A DNA stretch of 64,000 bases from Impatiens glandulifera. Its lineage: Eukaryota > Streptophyta > Magnoliopsida > Ericales > Balsaminaceae. The translations under genes and the position numbers were made by a program. Under the pieces are notes generated by a model. The model did no database searches and was not told the DNA's origin. It saw only the letters and a program-made list of their open reading frames with translations. Below are positions 12,403-25,089 of the stretch, piece by piece (positions within the stretch are counted from its first letter, which is position 1; each line of letters begins with the position of its first letter). Location: NCBI RefSeq assembly GCF_907164915.1, contig NC_061867.1, positions 52,889,852 to 52,953,851 on the forward strand, in the 5' to 3' direction.

Positions 12403-12767
12403 ATTAACATCACACGTACCTTCATGAGAAAATACATTACAAAATGTGCTACACTATCCACTGATTTTGAATAAACCAACCATTTCCTATCCCTTTCTTC
12501 TCCATTACTTAACTTTTGAGAATAGTGAAAATAAGAAAAGCGCCTAGAAATATGATCATAAGGAAACTCAAGATTTAATTCCCGTCTAGGACCCTTTTCA
12601 ACCAATAAATCTCTTGTTTTATTATCAAGATTATCCTAATTTATAGAATCATATATATCTACTAGGGGTTTATCCACGAGAGAGATAGAATGGTTGTTCG
12701 TTTGACTATCATTTTCAGGAATGATATTTATTTCCTCCACATTCTCATCTACATTAACTATATTAAT

Positions 12768-12926
12768 TTATTCAGCATTTATCGCTTCAGTGGAGTCTAA
12801 ATTTTCAGAAGCTTTTGTTCTTTTAACAAACTTGTCAAGCGCACCACTTTGAGATTTAACAAATTGTTCTTCTAATTCTTTCCTTTTTCGTTTTTTATAT
12901 CCAGATAAATATTTTTTCGACGCCAT
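12768..12926 (-). pseudogene. hAT transposase N-terminal fragment
   Basis: An ATG at 12926 opens a 52-codon frame starting MASKKYLSGYKKRKRKELEE and continuing with SQSGALDKFVKR. This Lys/Arg-rich start followed by a GALDKF-type motif is typical of the N terminus of TTF-type zinc-finger hAT proteins. It stops before any DNA-binding zinc finger. Confidence 0.6.
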
Positions 12927-13710
12927 CAAACAAGTAAACTATTTTTAAAGATCTTTACGGCTTAACCACATAAATACACAATCTCAAAACAAAGCATAAA
13001 AATAAATAACAATCAAACCCTTATGTTGAATTTTCACTTTTAATGGTTAAACATTACCTCAAGGCTCAAGCCAGCGAAACAGAGCCACCGTCGAAATTAT
13101 TTTGTTGTCGGTTTCGTTGTTGGTTTCGTTGTGAGTTTCGTTGTCGATGTAGGATACAGAGACTGAGAGAGACAGATAGTAGGGTTTTCAATTTTTTGTT
13201 CTGATAGTGTTAGTTTGTTTCTCTATTTGGGCTATAGAGCCATGGGCCAAAAAATCTAACATAATAAAAAAAATTAAAGAATAAGAAACTAAAAATCCTT
13301 ACTAATACCTAGCATATATAAAAAAAATGGGCCCCTTTTTGGTCCTAGGCCCTAGGCCGTGGCCTAGGCTGCCTACCCCTCCGGGCCGGGGCTGATTATA
13401 AGATGACAATCAAACGACCCTAAAGAACCTGATTAGTAGCAATCAAACATACAAGAAATAGAGATTACAAACAAAGATTACAAACTGTATCAAATCCTAA
13501 TTATCCCAATCAGGATTTTTATTTACATACCAACCTGATGTTTCAACATATTGTTTTCCTCTTCCCCTTGTCCTTCCTTTTCCCTTTGTCCTTCCTCTTC
13601 CCCTTCCCCTTCCTCTTGCAATGAACGGGGATAAACTGAAGAGATCGATGAATACTACATATTCTCATCTTGATTTCTTTCTTTATATGAACTTGTTCTT
13701 ATTTGATAGA

Positions 13711-14046
13711 AAGAACACAACATTAATATTTCACAATCTCATCTTCAACTTCAAGATATTAAGTATTTTTTATTTTCATATTATTATAAATTGTGATCAT
13801 ATTATTATTATATTATTATATTAATTTCTTTATAACTCTAATGTCAATATAATAGATATAACTTATTTAACTCAAAATAATAAACTATTCAAAACAACAT
13901 TTTCTATCTATTCTAAAAATCAAGAACTTCTAAATGAAAAGCCAAAATTCTTCTCAATTTATTGAAAGGGCCTAATAGTCATCAAGCATCTAACACAATT
14001 TGTTATGCAAATTGAAAAAGTTAAAGAAACTCTAACCTGATGCGCA
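13711..14046 (+). mobile_element. TRIM-like element, copy 2, right part
   Basis: Continues the interrupted copy: the end of the interior, a degenerate second LTR ending CTATCTATTCTAA near 13915, then the shared flank ATCAAGAACTTC...CTAATAGTCATCAAG found also after copies 1 (5655) and 3 (15480). Confidence 0.65.
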
Positions 14047-15605
14047 CGAAGTCATTTTTCCAAAGTGGCTAAATAATAACATTTTATTTTATATTAATGT
14101 AAAATAGAGTAAAATCGTATTTTGTTTTTCAATGTAGCATGGTGATTATTAAAACAAAACAATGACCATAGTTTATGCTATAAAAAATTATAACAAATAA
14201 GAAATGATCTTCACACACTAGATTCACATGGGAGGGGAGAGAGGAGTAAGCTCGATCATGCTTTGGAGAGACTCTTATCTCATCATTAATATTAAAATAT
14301 AATATAATATATATTTAAAATATTATAATAATATTATTATTATATTAATTTCTTTATAAATCTAATTTATATTTATATAAAATACCTAATCTATATAATT
14401 CAAAATAATAAATGGTTCAATATAATCTTTTCTATTTATTATACTATATATTATAACATGATATCAAAGCCACAATTTTATTTTTGAGCTACAAAATCTA
14501 GTCTACTCTATTCATAATTACTCTAGCAATTCATTAACGATTCTAATAATTTTTATTTTATTTTTTAATAATATTTTTTCATTTAAATATTTTTGTTGAT
14601 GTCTTATATTTTTTCAGCTATCCGTTGATGTGCCGATGGAATCTTTTTTACATTAATTAGAAGGAATCTCTTTAGTTAACTTCGTCCATTATGCTCTTAG
14701 TAGGGGATTCCTCTAGGTAGGAAGTCGAGTGAACCAGCCAGCCTGAACTTTCCAGCAAGACCGAGCGCGGCCATCAACCAACCTCACTTCTCGCCAAGCA
14801 GCATAGAAGCACAGCTCTTTTTTTATTTGTACCCTGTAACTTAACAAAGTGTGGACGAACTCTGTTTTATTAGTGATTATTTTACTCGTAAGGAATACCC
14901 ATATTTTTAATATAATCATATGAGATTATTAGTCAACACTGTTATACTTCCGTTACGATGGATTTTTTTAGGTGTTATTTCCCAGCATTCTATGCCCCCG
15001 TGAGATTTTACATTCTTCGTTGATTTCTTTTTAGTCACCACACTATCATCCCGACATTAGATATATCTCGAGAGTCACGAGTAACTTCGGGGTTTCTTTT
15101 CAGTTGTTGTTTCACCCCACCATTCACTGCTCATGAGATTCTACTTTCTTCACTTGATCTTTTCAGTCAACACATTGTCATCCAATTATTAGATGAATCT
15201 CATTACTCGGGAATTTATGAAGCTTGAAGAACACAACATCAATATTTCACAATCTCATTTCAACTTTAAGTTGTTCAAGCGTTTTTTATCTTGAATTTAG
15301 GGAGGAAGGTTAACATACAAGATAATATATATAAGATATTATCACTATATTATAAATTGTGATATTATTATTATTATATTAATTTATTTATAAGTGATGT
15401 AATGTCTATATAATTCATATAATTTTTATAATTCAATATAATAAACTATTTAATACAATATTTCCTATTTATTTAACCATCAAGAACTTCAAAATGAACA
15501 CCCAAAATTCGTCTCAATTTCTTGAGAGGGCACAATAGTCATCAAGACAATTTTTAATGCAAATTGAAAAGGCTGAAAAAACCTAAACCCAAACAAAAAA
15601 AAAAA
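14047..15605 (+). mobile_element. Block 3: shortened upstream copy plus TRIM-like copy 3
   Basis: Begins with the CGAAGTCATTTTTCCAAAGTGG junction, has a short part of the oxidase-upstream sequence, then TRIM copy 3 (about 14298-15480). Its PBS-like TGATATCAAAGC is at 14459. Its second LTR near 15309 follows a GGGAGGAAGG purine tract. An insertion relative to copy 1 occupies about 14620-14870. The 68-codon minus frame at 14713-14919 has no recognisable domain. Confidence 0.6.
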
Positions 15606-16248
15606 AGTCAACTTTCCAAAGTGGCCTAGATCTAATTAGTATTTAAGTTAGTTCTCACAATGAATAAATTAAAGGATTTAACTTATTATTTAATGATTTT
15701 CTTAATACTTGGGGCAGGTTTGATCTTAGAATTTTTATTATTATTTCCAAAGAAAAATCTAATTTGATAAAAAAAAAAAAATAGCTAGCTAGGTTACTTA
15801 ATATTTGAAAAATATTAAAGATATCGTCCTCCTTGAAAAAACTATATGTATGTTTTTATGTTTGTGAAGTATGATACATGTTTATCTCCTTTTATTGTAT
15901 TTTTATTTTAATTTTGTCTAATATCAATGTTTTGTAATTTATGTTTAAATGGTTTTTTTTTACTGTACGAACTTTTTTAAAAAATTAATAAAATTTAAAG
16001 TACAGTTGACAAAAAAATATTGTTTTTAAGAATAATTTTAATGTCATTATAAAGATTCTTTGTGTATGTCTACTTTAATTTAGTTAGTTTTTATTTCTTC
16101 CTTATAAATAGAAGTGCTGTTAACTAGTGTTTTTAAATAGACCAAATATAAATATATATTTGTATTATAAAACGTTAAATAATATCATTTTTTTATTAAT
16201 GTAAAATAGAGGAAAACGCTCAAGTTATAATTTGCCCATCTCAAATTA

Positions 16249-16290
<42 letters not shown>

Positions 16291-16595
16291 TATTATGTTA
16301 TTAAAAAATTAAAATCAAATCATATTTTTAAAATATTTTATTACTTATATTTTAAAATAAAATTATTAAGTTAAGATATTAAATCTAATCTTTTACTACA
16401 TTATTTTTAATTTTAATGTCAACTCATACTAACTTGTATTAAGAATAATAATATTGATACTTGGAATACGTGAATTAAAAAAATAATAGGTAGCAAAACT
16501 TATAATTGTTAATTTTTCATAGGTAAATATGGGATTTTCCCCTATATATAACATATTGAAACTTCAATCTAGCTAATGCCTTAGATTACTTCATT
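15606..16595 (+). promoter_or_regulatory. Upstream region and promoter of the oxidase gene
   Basis: A TATA element (CCTATATATAAC, about 16541-16552) lies some 45 bases before the start codon, so transcription should begin near 16573-16582. A (TA)n tract lies at 16256-16286. A two-codon frame ATGCCTTAG (16576-16584) precedes the main ATG and would count as a uORF only if transcription starts upstream of it. A diverged copy of this whole region sits at 5796-6836. Confidence 0.6.
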
Positions 16596-18297
16596 ATGGG
16601 AAATGGAAAACAGTTTCTATTAGAACTAAAACTAGTGATTATCACCATTAATACTATTATCATCCTGCCCGAGATTTTCGTTCACGCAGATCCTCCTCAA
16701 GATCCCGTTAACTGTCCTTCAAACCACAATTGCACCGTGACCAACGCCTACGGAACATTCCCCGACAGAACAATCTGTCGGGTTGCTGACGTGGCGTACC
16801 CTACAACCGAGGAAGAGCTAGTCTCGGTTGTAGCAGAAGCTTCTAAGAATGGTCGTAAAATGAGAGTTGCGACACCAACTTCACACAGCATACCGAAGCT
16901 GGCGTGTCCCGATGATGGGGATGGAGGGCTTTTGATTAGTACGAGGTTTCTAAATAAGATAATTGAGGTGGACCGAAATAGAATGATTTTGACTGCGGAG
17001 AGTGGGGTAAGGTTAAAAGAGTTGATAAGTGAGGCAGCTAGGTTTGGACTTGCGTTGCCTTATAGTCCTTATTGGTTGGGGGTCACGGTTGGTGGGATGT
17101 TGGGGACCGGTGCACACGGAAGCTCGCTATGGGGTCGAGGGGGTGCGGTTCATGACCATGTTGTCGGTCTTCGTATTGTAACCACGGCTGGACCGGGAGA
17201 AGGGTTTGCGAAGGTCCGAAATCTTGTGTCGAACGCGGATGATAGTAATAATAATAGTGCAAATGGCTTTGATGCGGCTAGAACTTCTATAGGTGTTCTT
17301 GGAGTTATTTCACAGGTATGTTTTATTATTATTATTATTATTGTTATTATATAGATTTGAGAGGAATAAATAATAAGTTGGTATAGGACTATAGGTTATT
17401 ATTACTTTTCATTAAAAATAAAAATAGCATAAAATAATTAGAGAAATGATATTTACACACATTTATATAATTATATAACATATCTGATTTGACAAGAAAG
17501 AAAAAATATATTTTGAAAAAAATATATTTTGAAAAAAATATAAGAGAGAGAAAAATATTTTCTCTTTCTTGCCAAATGAGGTATGTGCTATATAAAAGTG
17601 TTGTATAAGGGTGATGTATATATAATTTTAAGGATTTATTTCTTTGGTCCTACTTTTATCGTAATCTCTTTTTTTTTCAAAGAAATAAATCATTATTTCG
17701 TACCACCATAATTGATTTGAACTATCTAAAAATGACATAAAAAAAACATACAGAAAGATTGCATGATGTGCAGATAATATACATATTATTGTCCAATTTG
17801 GATGGTTTTGGTGATGCTATAAAGAGATCCAATACAAACAACATGAAATCTATTCATAAATGACAATTTTAAAATGTTTTATTTGTGATCACATAAAATT
17901 ATAATCTTTTAATAAAAAATAATAGCAACCATAAAATTTATCTTTTTTTATTTGGTTTGAGATATAATTTTTCAAATAAGCTCAGTTTTGTTTGTTTGAA
18001 AAATATATTTTTCAAATAACTCATTAGGTAGGCAAAACTATCTGAAACTATGGACCTTTTATAATTTCCTTTTTTCTCCTATTCCATTTTTATTTTACAT
18101 ATATAATAAAAGATATTCTAATACTGGGCGGGCCTTGGATAGGCCCAACATAATTAGGCAACTCTCAATTATTTATTTTTTATCATTTTTAAATATTTAT
18201 TTATATTAGATAATGTGATAAAAATATTATTTTTATAGAAAAACACTAGTTAAATTAATAAAAATGGAAGGTTTATTTTAGTAAGAATTTTATTGTA

Positions 18298-18339
<42 letters not shown>

Positions 18340-20232
18340 TATATATTATTATTAATTATATATATAATTAAGTATAAAATTAATTTAATAAATAAATAAA
18401 TAAAAACTACATCACACTTAAAAATGGTAAAGTTATTACTCTATTGAAATAATTTCATTTGTTTGAATAAGTAATAACTTATGTAATATTAATAAATTAT
18501 GAGATTTATATAATTTGTAAAATCTTATACTCATAAATTTAAAATTATAAGAATTTAAGTAGTTTACAAGTTTACATAAATTTATTAGTATATTTTAAAA
18601 GTGTATTTCAACTCAAAAAATCATAAGTTCATGCACATTTCAATTGTTCATGGTGAAATGAATGAAGCTGATTAAGATATATTGAGTGCAGGTAACATTT
18701 CAACTGCAACCAATGTTCAAAAGGTCAATAACCTACCAAATGAAGGATGACAAAGACTTAGGGCAACAAATTGTCAATTTTGGACATCAACACGAGTTTG
18801 CAGATCTAACATGGCTTCCCGTTCAACGAAAGGTTGTGTATCGCCTTGATGATAGAGTCTCGTCTAATGTCTCTGGCAATGGACTTTACAATTACATCGT
18901 TTTTCGCCCCACTCCTTTGGCCTTAACCGCCTCTATCAGAATTTCAGGTTCATCAATCATATCCATCTCATTCTATATTTTCAAAAGAATGAGACATAAA
19001 CATACACAATTAAGTTTCTATTAGGGTTGAATGAAATTTGAGTAAGCCGACAATTAACCCATTTAGGTCTAAACGGATTGTGTTTAAATTCAATTTTTAA
19101 TATATGTATAGTTTAGAAAGGGCATGATTGAACAAAAAAATTAAACATTTTTGTGAGCATTGTTTTTTTTTAAATCGTCATTGGAACTCCTCGATAATCA
19201 TTGATGATCACCAATTAATCAAAGCTTTCCACAACCAAATAATTCTAAAAGTTATTCTAGTAGCTTCTTCACCCATGATCAATTCTATATTATTGTTATT
19301 TATCTTACTTTCACATGTGTTTATGAATGATGAACATAGAGGAAATGCAAGAGTCGTTGGGAGATGCCAATGGGAAATGCTTGGAAGGGAAAGCTTCTAC
19401 CTCAGCTCTCTTCCTTGGTGCCTATGGTTTGACTAATGATGGTAACTACATTAAAGAAAAAAAAAAACATTTGGTTTGGTTTTGTTAATGTTAAAAAATC
19501 TAATTTCAGTCATGATATAAAACAGGCATTCTTATGAAGGGTTATCCAGTAATAGGTTATCAAAACCGGATGCAGGCGTCTGGTGGCTGCCTAGACGAAC
19601 CTGGCGATTTTAAGTTGACGACTTGCCCATGGGATCCTCGTATAAAGGGTTTGTTCTTCTTCGATCTTGGAATTAGCATTGGCATGTCCAAAGTAAAAGA
19701 CTTCATTCATGACATCCAAAACCTAGTGGAGCTCGAGCCTAAGGCCCTTTGTGTCCTAGAGCTCTACAATGGCATCCTCATGCGCTACGTCAAAGCTTCG
19801 ACCTCTTACCTAGGAAAAGACGAGGATGGAGTCGAATTCGACATAATTTTTTATAGGAGCAAGGACCCGAAGACACCTAGGCTGTTTGAGGATGTGTTGG
19901 AAGAGGTTGAACAAATGGCACTATTCAAGTATGGGGGAATGCCACATTGGGGAAAGAACCGACCCATCGCATTCATTGATGTCATTAGCAAGTATAAGAA
20001 TGCATCTGCGTTCTTGGCCGTCAAGCAAGAGTGGGATCCATTAGGGCTTTTCTCTAACGAGTGGACAGACCGAGTGTTGAAGGGAGGCGATCATGTGTCG
20101 ATAGTTAGTGAAGGTTGTGCCCTAGAAGGGTTGTGTATATGTTCCGAGGATATTCATTGCGCTCCTAAGTCGGGGTACTATTGTCGTCCCGGAAGGATCT
20201 ACAAGGAGGCTAGGGTTTGCCGTAAAATATAG
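16596..20232 (+). CDS. L-gulonolactone oxidase-like protein, 4 exons, 594 aa
   Basis: Exons 16596-17315, 18692-18947, 19340-19441 and 19526-20232 join in frame across GT-AG introns to 594 codons, the usual size of plant GulLO proteins. Residues 1-31 form a signal peptide, implying secretion. Residues 65-245 form the PCMH-type FAD domain with SHSIP (His97 at the place where rat GULO binds FAD covalently) and TVGGMLGTGAHGSS (164-177). The C-terminal aldonolactone-oxidase domain has GYPVIGYQNRMQASGGCL and HWGK (500-503), and the Cys-rich tail is typical of the plant family. The family oxidises L-gulono-1,4-lactone to ascorbate, usually weakly in plants. It appears intact. Closest in pattern to the Arabidopsis GULLO cluster; the exact orthologue and substrate are not shown. 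Confidence 0.92.
17440..17630. mobile_element. MITE-like inverted repeat in oxidase intron 1
   Basis: The arms around ATCTGATTTGACAAGAAAG (about 17480) and CTTTCTTGCCAAATGAGGTA (about 17565) pair with each other, and the pairing extends outward with mismatches through TATATAA-rich sequence. Ends like GAGAAATGATATTTACACAC recur in plant miniature elements. The target-site duplication is not clear. Confidence 0.5.
18302..18333. repeat. (TA)n microsatellite in oxidase intron 1
   Basis: About 16 TA repeats inside the 1376-base first intron, which is otherwise AT-rich and non-coding. Confidence 0.9.
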
Positions 20233-20819
20233 GTATAAATTATATGATAATATTGGTTGATGAATATGAATAAGTGAATCTTGCATTAAATGGTCCTTTG
20301 ACTATTACCTATCTATTTACCTTGTATGTCAATAAATGTTTGCTTAGATCTTGTTTTGAATATTTCATGACATTTTCTTTATTGATTCATATTTTATATT
20401 TTATTGTGGTGGAAAATGAAATTTTAAACCATGTTTAAATTCTACCTAAATTGTATATCCCTTCTTCTGATTTCCGTCATATTATCATTAATTTGAGAGA
20501 GGATTTACATTAATAATATTGATTGTTATATTATAAAATATAAATTGAATAAGATGTTTTCAAAATGTGGGCCAACAGGTTACTAATTAAGTTTGTTAGA
20601 CAGTATCACATTTAATAATTAGACAACGTTCACCAAAGTTCTTTATTAATAGTAAACATCGAAAAAAATTATAATCACGTAAATTGAGAATTTTTGTTTG
20701 ATGTCATGAACAAAATAGAAATGGTATGAAATTGATCAGCTAGATTAGATTTTGTATTCACTCTCTTTTTTCTTGTTCGTCATTTTGGAAACCCTCTAAA
20801 ATATGATGACATTCGTAGA
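20233..20819 (+). other. 3' flank of the oxidase gene
   Basis: AT-rich sequence with AATAAA-like signals (for example AATAAATG near 20331) that could serve polyadenylation. No further gene seen. Confidence 0.4.
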
Positions 20820-21995
20820 AATTTGGGACTCATCCGTGGAGTGAGTTATGAGATAAGGTGGTATCATTTTGTCATATCACAATTGTTTTTCGTTGATAAC
20901 ATGCTATGCATGGTTCATGTTACCTACATGAATTTTATGCATGTTTCGGTCTTCAAGTTAATCTTAATAAGTCATACATATTTTTCTTATATTTTGTTTC
21001 AATTTGGAGAAGGATGATGTTGTAAATGTTTTTGGGTATAAAATTGGTTCTCTTCCCGCCAACCTATCTTGGTATGTCATTGGGTGTTAAGTTACGATCT
21101 AAAATCTTTTGAGACCCGATTATCATTAAAATGAAATGTAAGCTATCTAGATGGAAAAATAAAATAATCTCGAAAGGGTCGTTGGTTAATTCTTTTTAAG
21201 AGTGTGTTATCATTTATGCTCATATATATGATATCTTTTTTCATTCTTCTTAATAGTGTGACAGTGAAAATGAAGAGAATGATGTCTAATTTTTTATGGT
21301 GATCTTCGAACTCATTATTTTGTCATTTAGTTATTTGAGATAAGGTTAAATGTTCACTAAGATAATTTAATATATTTTTTGTTGAGAGAAACTTTGGGAA
21401 TTAAAGATTCCATCTAAAATTTCATTTTTTGGATGGAGCGTTATTCACGGTAGAATTTTTACGGATGATATATATATAAAAAAAGTTGTATTATGATAAG
21501 TCGTTGTCGTATGTGTCACGAGAAAGTTGAATCAACAACTCACTTACTTTTGCATTGTCGATGGGTTACTAGTATCTAGAGTCTTTTGTGAAGTATTATT
21601 AGGTTTTACTAAGTGATGCACGAGTCTTTGGATAGTTATTGGAAAATTTAGATTGATGCGGTTGATATGACAGACTTACATATTTGCGTTACCATCCAAA
21701 ATATTTTTGATGGACTATCTGATTTGAGAGAAATCATTGAACATTTATTGATTGTAGTTGTCAGATTCGTATCATTCATAATGATATTATTATGACATTT
21801 TTTAGATTCATTACGGAAAGCCAGTAAAATCGATCGGGAAGTTAATTGGTTTTCTCGAGTACTCACGAGCTCGATAATCTACTGGATAATGTGAATGTAT
21901 TATATTCTTTTTATTGATGTTATGTTTTTACGTTGTTCTTAAAGGATTTTTATTATTTTTAATATAAATGAATCATTTTCATAAAAAAAATATAT
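20820..21995 (+). pseudogene. LINE ORF2 (reverse transcriptase) remnant
   Basis: The first frame has ISQLFFVDNMLCM where active plant LINEs have a FADD box, so the catalytic site is mutated. Shifted frames then read LPTYLGMSLG and KGRWLILFKSVLSFMLIYMIS-like sequence (thumb region). CRMCHEKVESTTHLLLHC near 21505-21560 is the zf-RVT zinc-binding motif. The 3' end is A-rich near 21985. Many stops and frameshifts. A shorter relative lies at 35600-35900. Confidence 0.75.
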
Positions 21996-22078
21996 AAATT
22001 GAAAAAAAAAAATATAGTTTATAAATATGTATAATTTTAAATTATTGTTTTTTTTTTATAAAAGTATAATAAAAATAA

Positions 22079-22824
22079 TATATATATATATATATATATT
22101 AAAATTCATGGATGCAATTTAATTAAAATAAAAAATAAATAAATACAACTACTAAAACATAACATAAAGAATAGAGTTAAAATAAATATATATTGTATAA
22201 TATTTTTTTAGTTATGTTTGGTACAATATATTAACAAAATATTTATCAGTAAATGATGTAAAATTCATCAAATTATTTAAATCTTATCAAATTAATGACT
22301 GATAGTATATAGAACCGTTAAACTGAGTCCAACATTTCAATTAATCGGTTAAGTAGACGTTGAACCGTGTGTCGAAATTTAATATATATAATAATTTTTT
22401 TTACAACTTAAATAGTTGTATCTAAATATTTTTTATTAATTTTTTTTTACTATTAAAGTATATTGTTATTAAAACAAATAAACTTCTATTTGTTTTAAAA
22501 GGAAATATATATATATATATAGATAGTGATGCTTAATTTTTAAAGTGTCTGGATTGTCGGGTCGAAAATTGTGGTTAATTTGGATATATGTTAGAGTAAA
22601 TGGATATTTGGGTCGGATTGTGGGTTGTCTCACATATAAATTTAAAACGGTTAAAAATAAAATTAAAAATGCTATTATATGTTTCGAACCTGCAACCTAA
22701 CAAAACAAGTACAACATTTTAACCAATTAGACTAAGAAAACTTTATATTTTAAATTCTACACCAAATTTGATGAACGCGCAACTTTTTAACAATATAAGT
22801 TCAAATTTTTAACTAACTAATCTA

Positions 22825-22858
<34 letters not shown>

Positions 22859-23907
22859 GATACTTAATTTTCAAAGTGTTTGGATTGTCAGGTCGAGAGT
22901 TGTGGTTAATTTGGATATATATGTGGGAGTAAATGGATATTTGGGTCGGATTGTGGGTTGATCCGCATATAAATTTAAAACGGTTAAAAATAAAATTAAA
23001 AATACTATGGGTATATTTCGAACTTGCAACCTAACAAAACAAGTACAATCATTTAACCAACTAGACTAAGAAAACTTTATATTTTAAATTCTACACCAAA
23101 TTTGATGAACGCGGGACGTCTTAAAAATATAAGTTCAACTTTTTAACTAACTAATCTATATATATATAATGATGCTTAATTTTCAAAATGTCCGGATTGT
23201 CGGGTCGAGAGCAGTGGTTAATTTGGATACATATGTGAGAGTAAATGAATATTTGAGTCGTATTGTGGGTTGACCCGCCCATAAATTTAAAACGGTTAAA
23301 AATAAAATTTAAAATGCTATAGGTATGTTTCGAGAGTAAATTAAAAATGCTATCACATTTTAACCGTAAATTTTTTTCCTCGGTTTTTATATTATTACTC
23401 GTGCAAATGCACGGGCTAAATTCTAGTTTAATGTGTAACGGTAAACACTAAAAATCTACGTATCCAAATGAATTTTAAAATAATTATTTTGATTATTTTT
23501 GAATAAATAAATCAAAATAATTAACTCCAATTCTAAAGCTTAATTAAACAATTAATTAGATTAATTATTATGATAAAAATTAAAACCTAATTAATTGAGT
23601 ATAATGGCCAAATAAAATATATAAAATTGTTTGAGATAAATGTTGTACTTATTTTTTCACAAAATAAATTTAAAAAATTTAAAGAAATTAAAAGAAATAA
23701 TTTAGGATGAATGTGTTACCTATTTTGTCCCAAAAATATGAAAATAAAATAAAAATAAAATTGAAAAAAATTTGTCATATTTATTTTAAATATTTTGTGT
23801 ATTTTAAAGAATTAAAAATAAAGCCAAAAAAGGTGAAAGAAAAATCATTTTCAAACAAACCTTAAGGTTTTAATTACAAAATAAAATCTGTAAATGGGTA
23901 TAACCGA
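22079..23907. repeat. Right copy of the long direct repeat
   Basis: Partner of 1-1932 in the same orientation. The left boundary lies in the A/T-rich tail after the LINE remnant. On the right the similarity continues in family R after a ~1.4-kb gap relative to the left copy. Confidence 0.85.
22526..23426 (+). mobile_element. Helitron-like element, right copy
   Basis: Same three tandem units (about 22526, 22857 and 23168) and the same 3' end: the hairpin CGTGCAAATGCACG (23400-23413) and CTAG (23423-23426) followed by T. A TA microsatellite at about 22827-22857 separates units one and two. Confidence 0.5.
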
Positions 23908-24758
23908 GAGGTCTAACTGATGTTCTTCATCTAGGACCGAGAGGTCCGATCGATGTTCTTCATCTATGACCGAGAGGTCTAACCGATGAATTTTACATCC
24001 GACCAAGAAATTGAACCTATGATTGAGGAGTCTCGCACCTGATCGAGAACTCCCAAACCTATGACCGATGACTTCCACCCAAAACTAAGGTGTCCGACCG
24101 AGAATTCTAGCAGTCGACAAAGAATTCTAGTCAAGGACCGAGAGGCCTTAGTACCCCGACCAAAGATCCTAAACCCAGACCAAGGGATTCCTGATCAGGA
24201 TTGAGGTTTTTTTAGCTCCAACCGATAAAACGAACTCAGGACCTAGGACACCGGTCCTAAGGACTGTTTGGTTCCAATTTTAAAATTTTATATTATTTTT
24301 ATAATTTTGGAACCTCAAACTATTTTCTAAAAATCCCGAAAAAATAGATAATAATTTCAAAATATTTTTGGGATATTTCCACAAAACATATTTTGATAAA
24401 GGCCTGTTTGAGATTTTTATTTGAACCTTAATGCCTTTAAAAACTGATATTCTTCAAGTACTTTCTTCCTTAGTCATCACCAGCAACAAATACCAATATT
24501 TAAATAATTGTTGTTACAACTTTTTAAATACGCAAAAATATATGCATGTCTAGGACCGAAAGAATAATTTGTTAAAATAAAATATTATACAACCAATTTT
24601 TAAAAGACAAATTTATAAGTAGAGACCATTTTTAAAACAGGTACGGAGGATGAAGCGCAAAAATCTTTTCCGAGTATCACCAATCTACAAACTTAAAGAA
24701 ACTCTATCTAAAAATACGTTGTTCACGTATATTTTTTTATTGATTTTTAAAAATCAAT
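23427..24758 (+). repeat. LTR-like repeat family R, copy 2 (internally deleted)
   Basis: Matches copy 1 up to GTAAATGGGTATAACCGA (about 23907), then jumps to the GACCGAGAGGTC minisatellite that copy 1 has at about 3345. About 1.4 kb present in copy 1 is absent here. The last part (24200-24758) is GC-poor and non-coding. The 75-codon minus frame at 23851-24078 is minisatellite translation only. Confidence 0.5.
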
Positions 24759-24769
24759 TGGCGACTCTG
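24759..24769 (+). other. Possible gypsy primer-binding site (TGGCGACTCTG)
   Basis: TGGCGACTCTG directly after ATCAAT resembles the start of the tRNA-Arg-type PBS region of plant Tat/Ogre elements. Downstream bases do not complete the canonical site, and no gag or pol follows before 25090; the interval is AT-rich and featureless. Confidence 0.35.
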
Positions 24770-25089
24770 TTTCAAATAAATAATTTTTAAAATTAATTAT
24801 TTTTAATTAATTTAACACAGGTTTTCAAAAAAATAAATTTGTTTTGATTATAACAAATTTGAAGGTTATTTAAACTTGAACCTCAAATTAATTATTTTTA
24901 TAATCAAAAGCTATTAGGAACTGTTTAAAATCTTTTAAAATAATGTTTTATTTTAAAAAGATTCATGACACACAAATCGAAGTTGAAATTCTTGAACCTT
25001 GAACTTCTTCGGGACCCAAGGTATTTCTGGGGTTACAATAACTATATTATTTCACCCAAAAAAATACAATTCAGAGAACAAACGGTTAA

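Larger units (their letters stand above)
11926..13394 (-). mobile_element. Internally deleted hAT transposon (1469 bp)
   Basis: The ends are TAGTGCCGTTCCTGAG and, inverted, CAGCCCCGGCCCGGAG, flanked by 8-bp near-duplicates ATAATAAG (11918-11925) and ATTATAAG (13395-13402). Inside lie the two ends of a transposase gene on the minus strand. An 8-bp duplication, CAG-type termini and a C-terminal dimerisation motif are hallmarks of hAT elements. The middle of the transposase is absent, so it cannot mobilise itself. Confidence 0.8.
11832..13710 (-). mobile_element. 5'-truncated LINE 3' end, carrying a nested hAT
   Basis: The minus strand ends TTTAATGAAATGGTTTTAACC followed by CCAAAAAA, the 3' terminus also seen at 60340-60372. 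A 14-base target-site duplication AAGAACACAACATT flanks it (11818-11831 and 13711-13724). The right part (13395-13620) matches the ORF1 tail and 3' UTR of the LINE at 58-60 kb, including CTACTAATCAGGTTCTTTAG. Only the 3' end was inserted, as expected of target-primed reverse transcription. The hAT element at 11926-13394 landed in it later. Confidence 0.75.
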
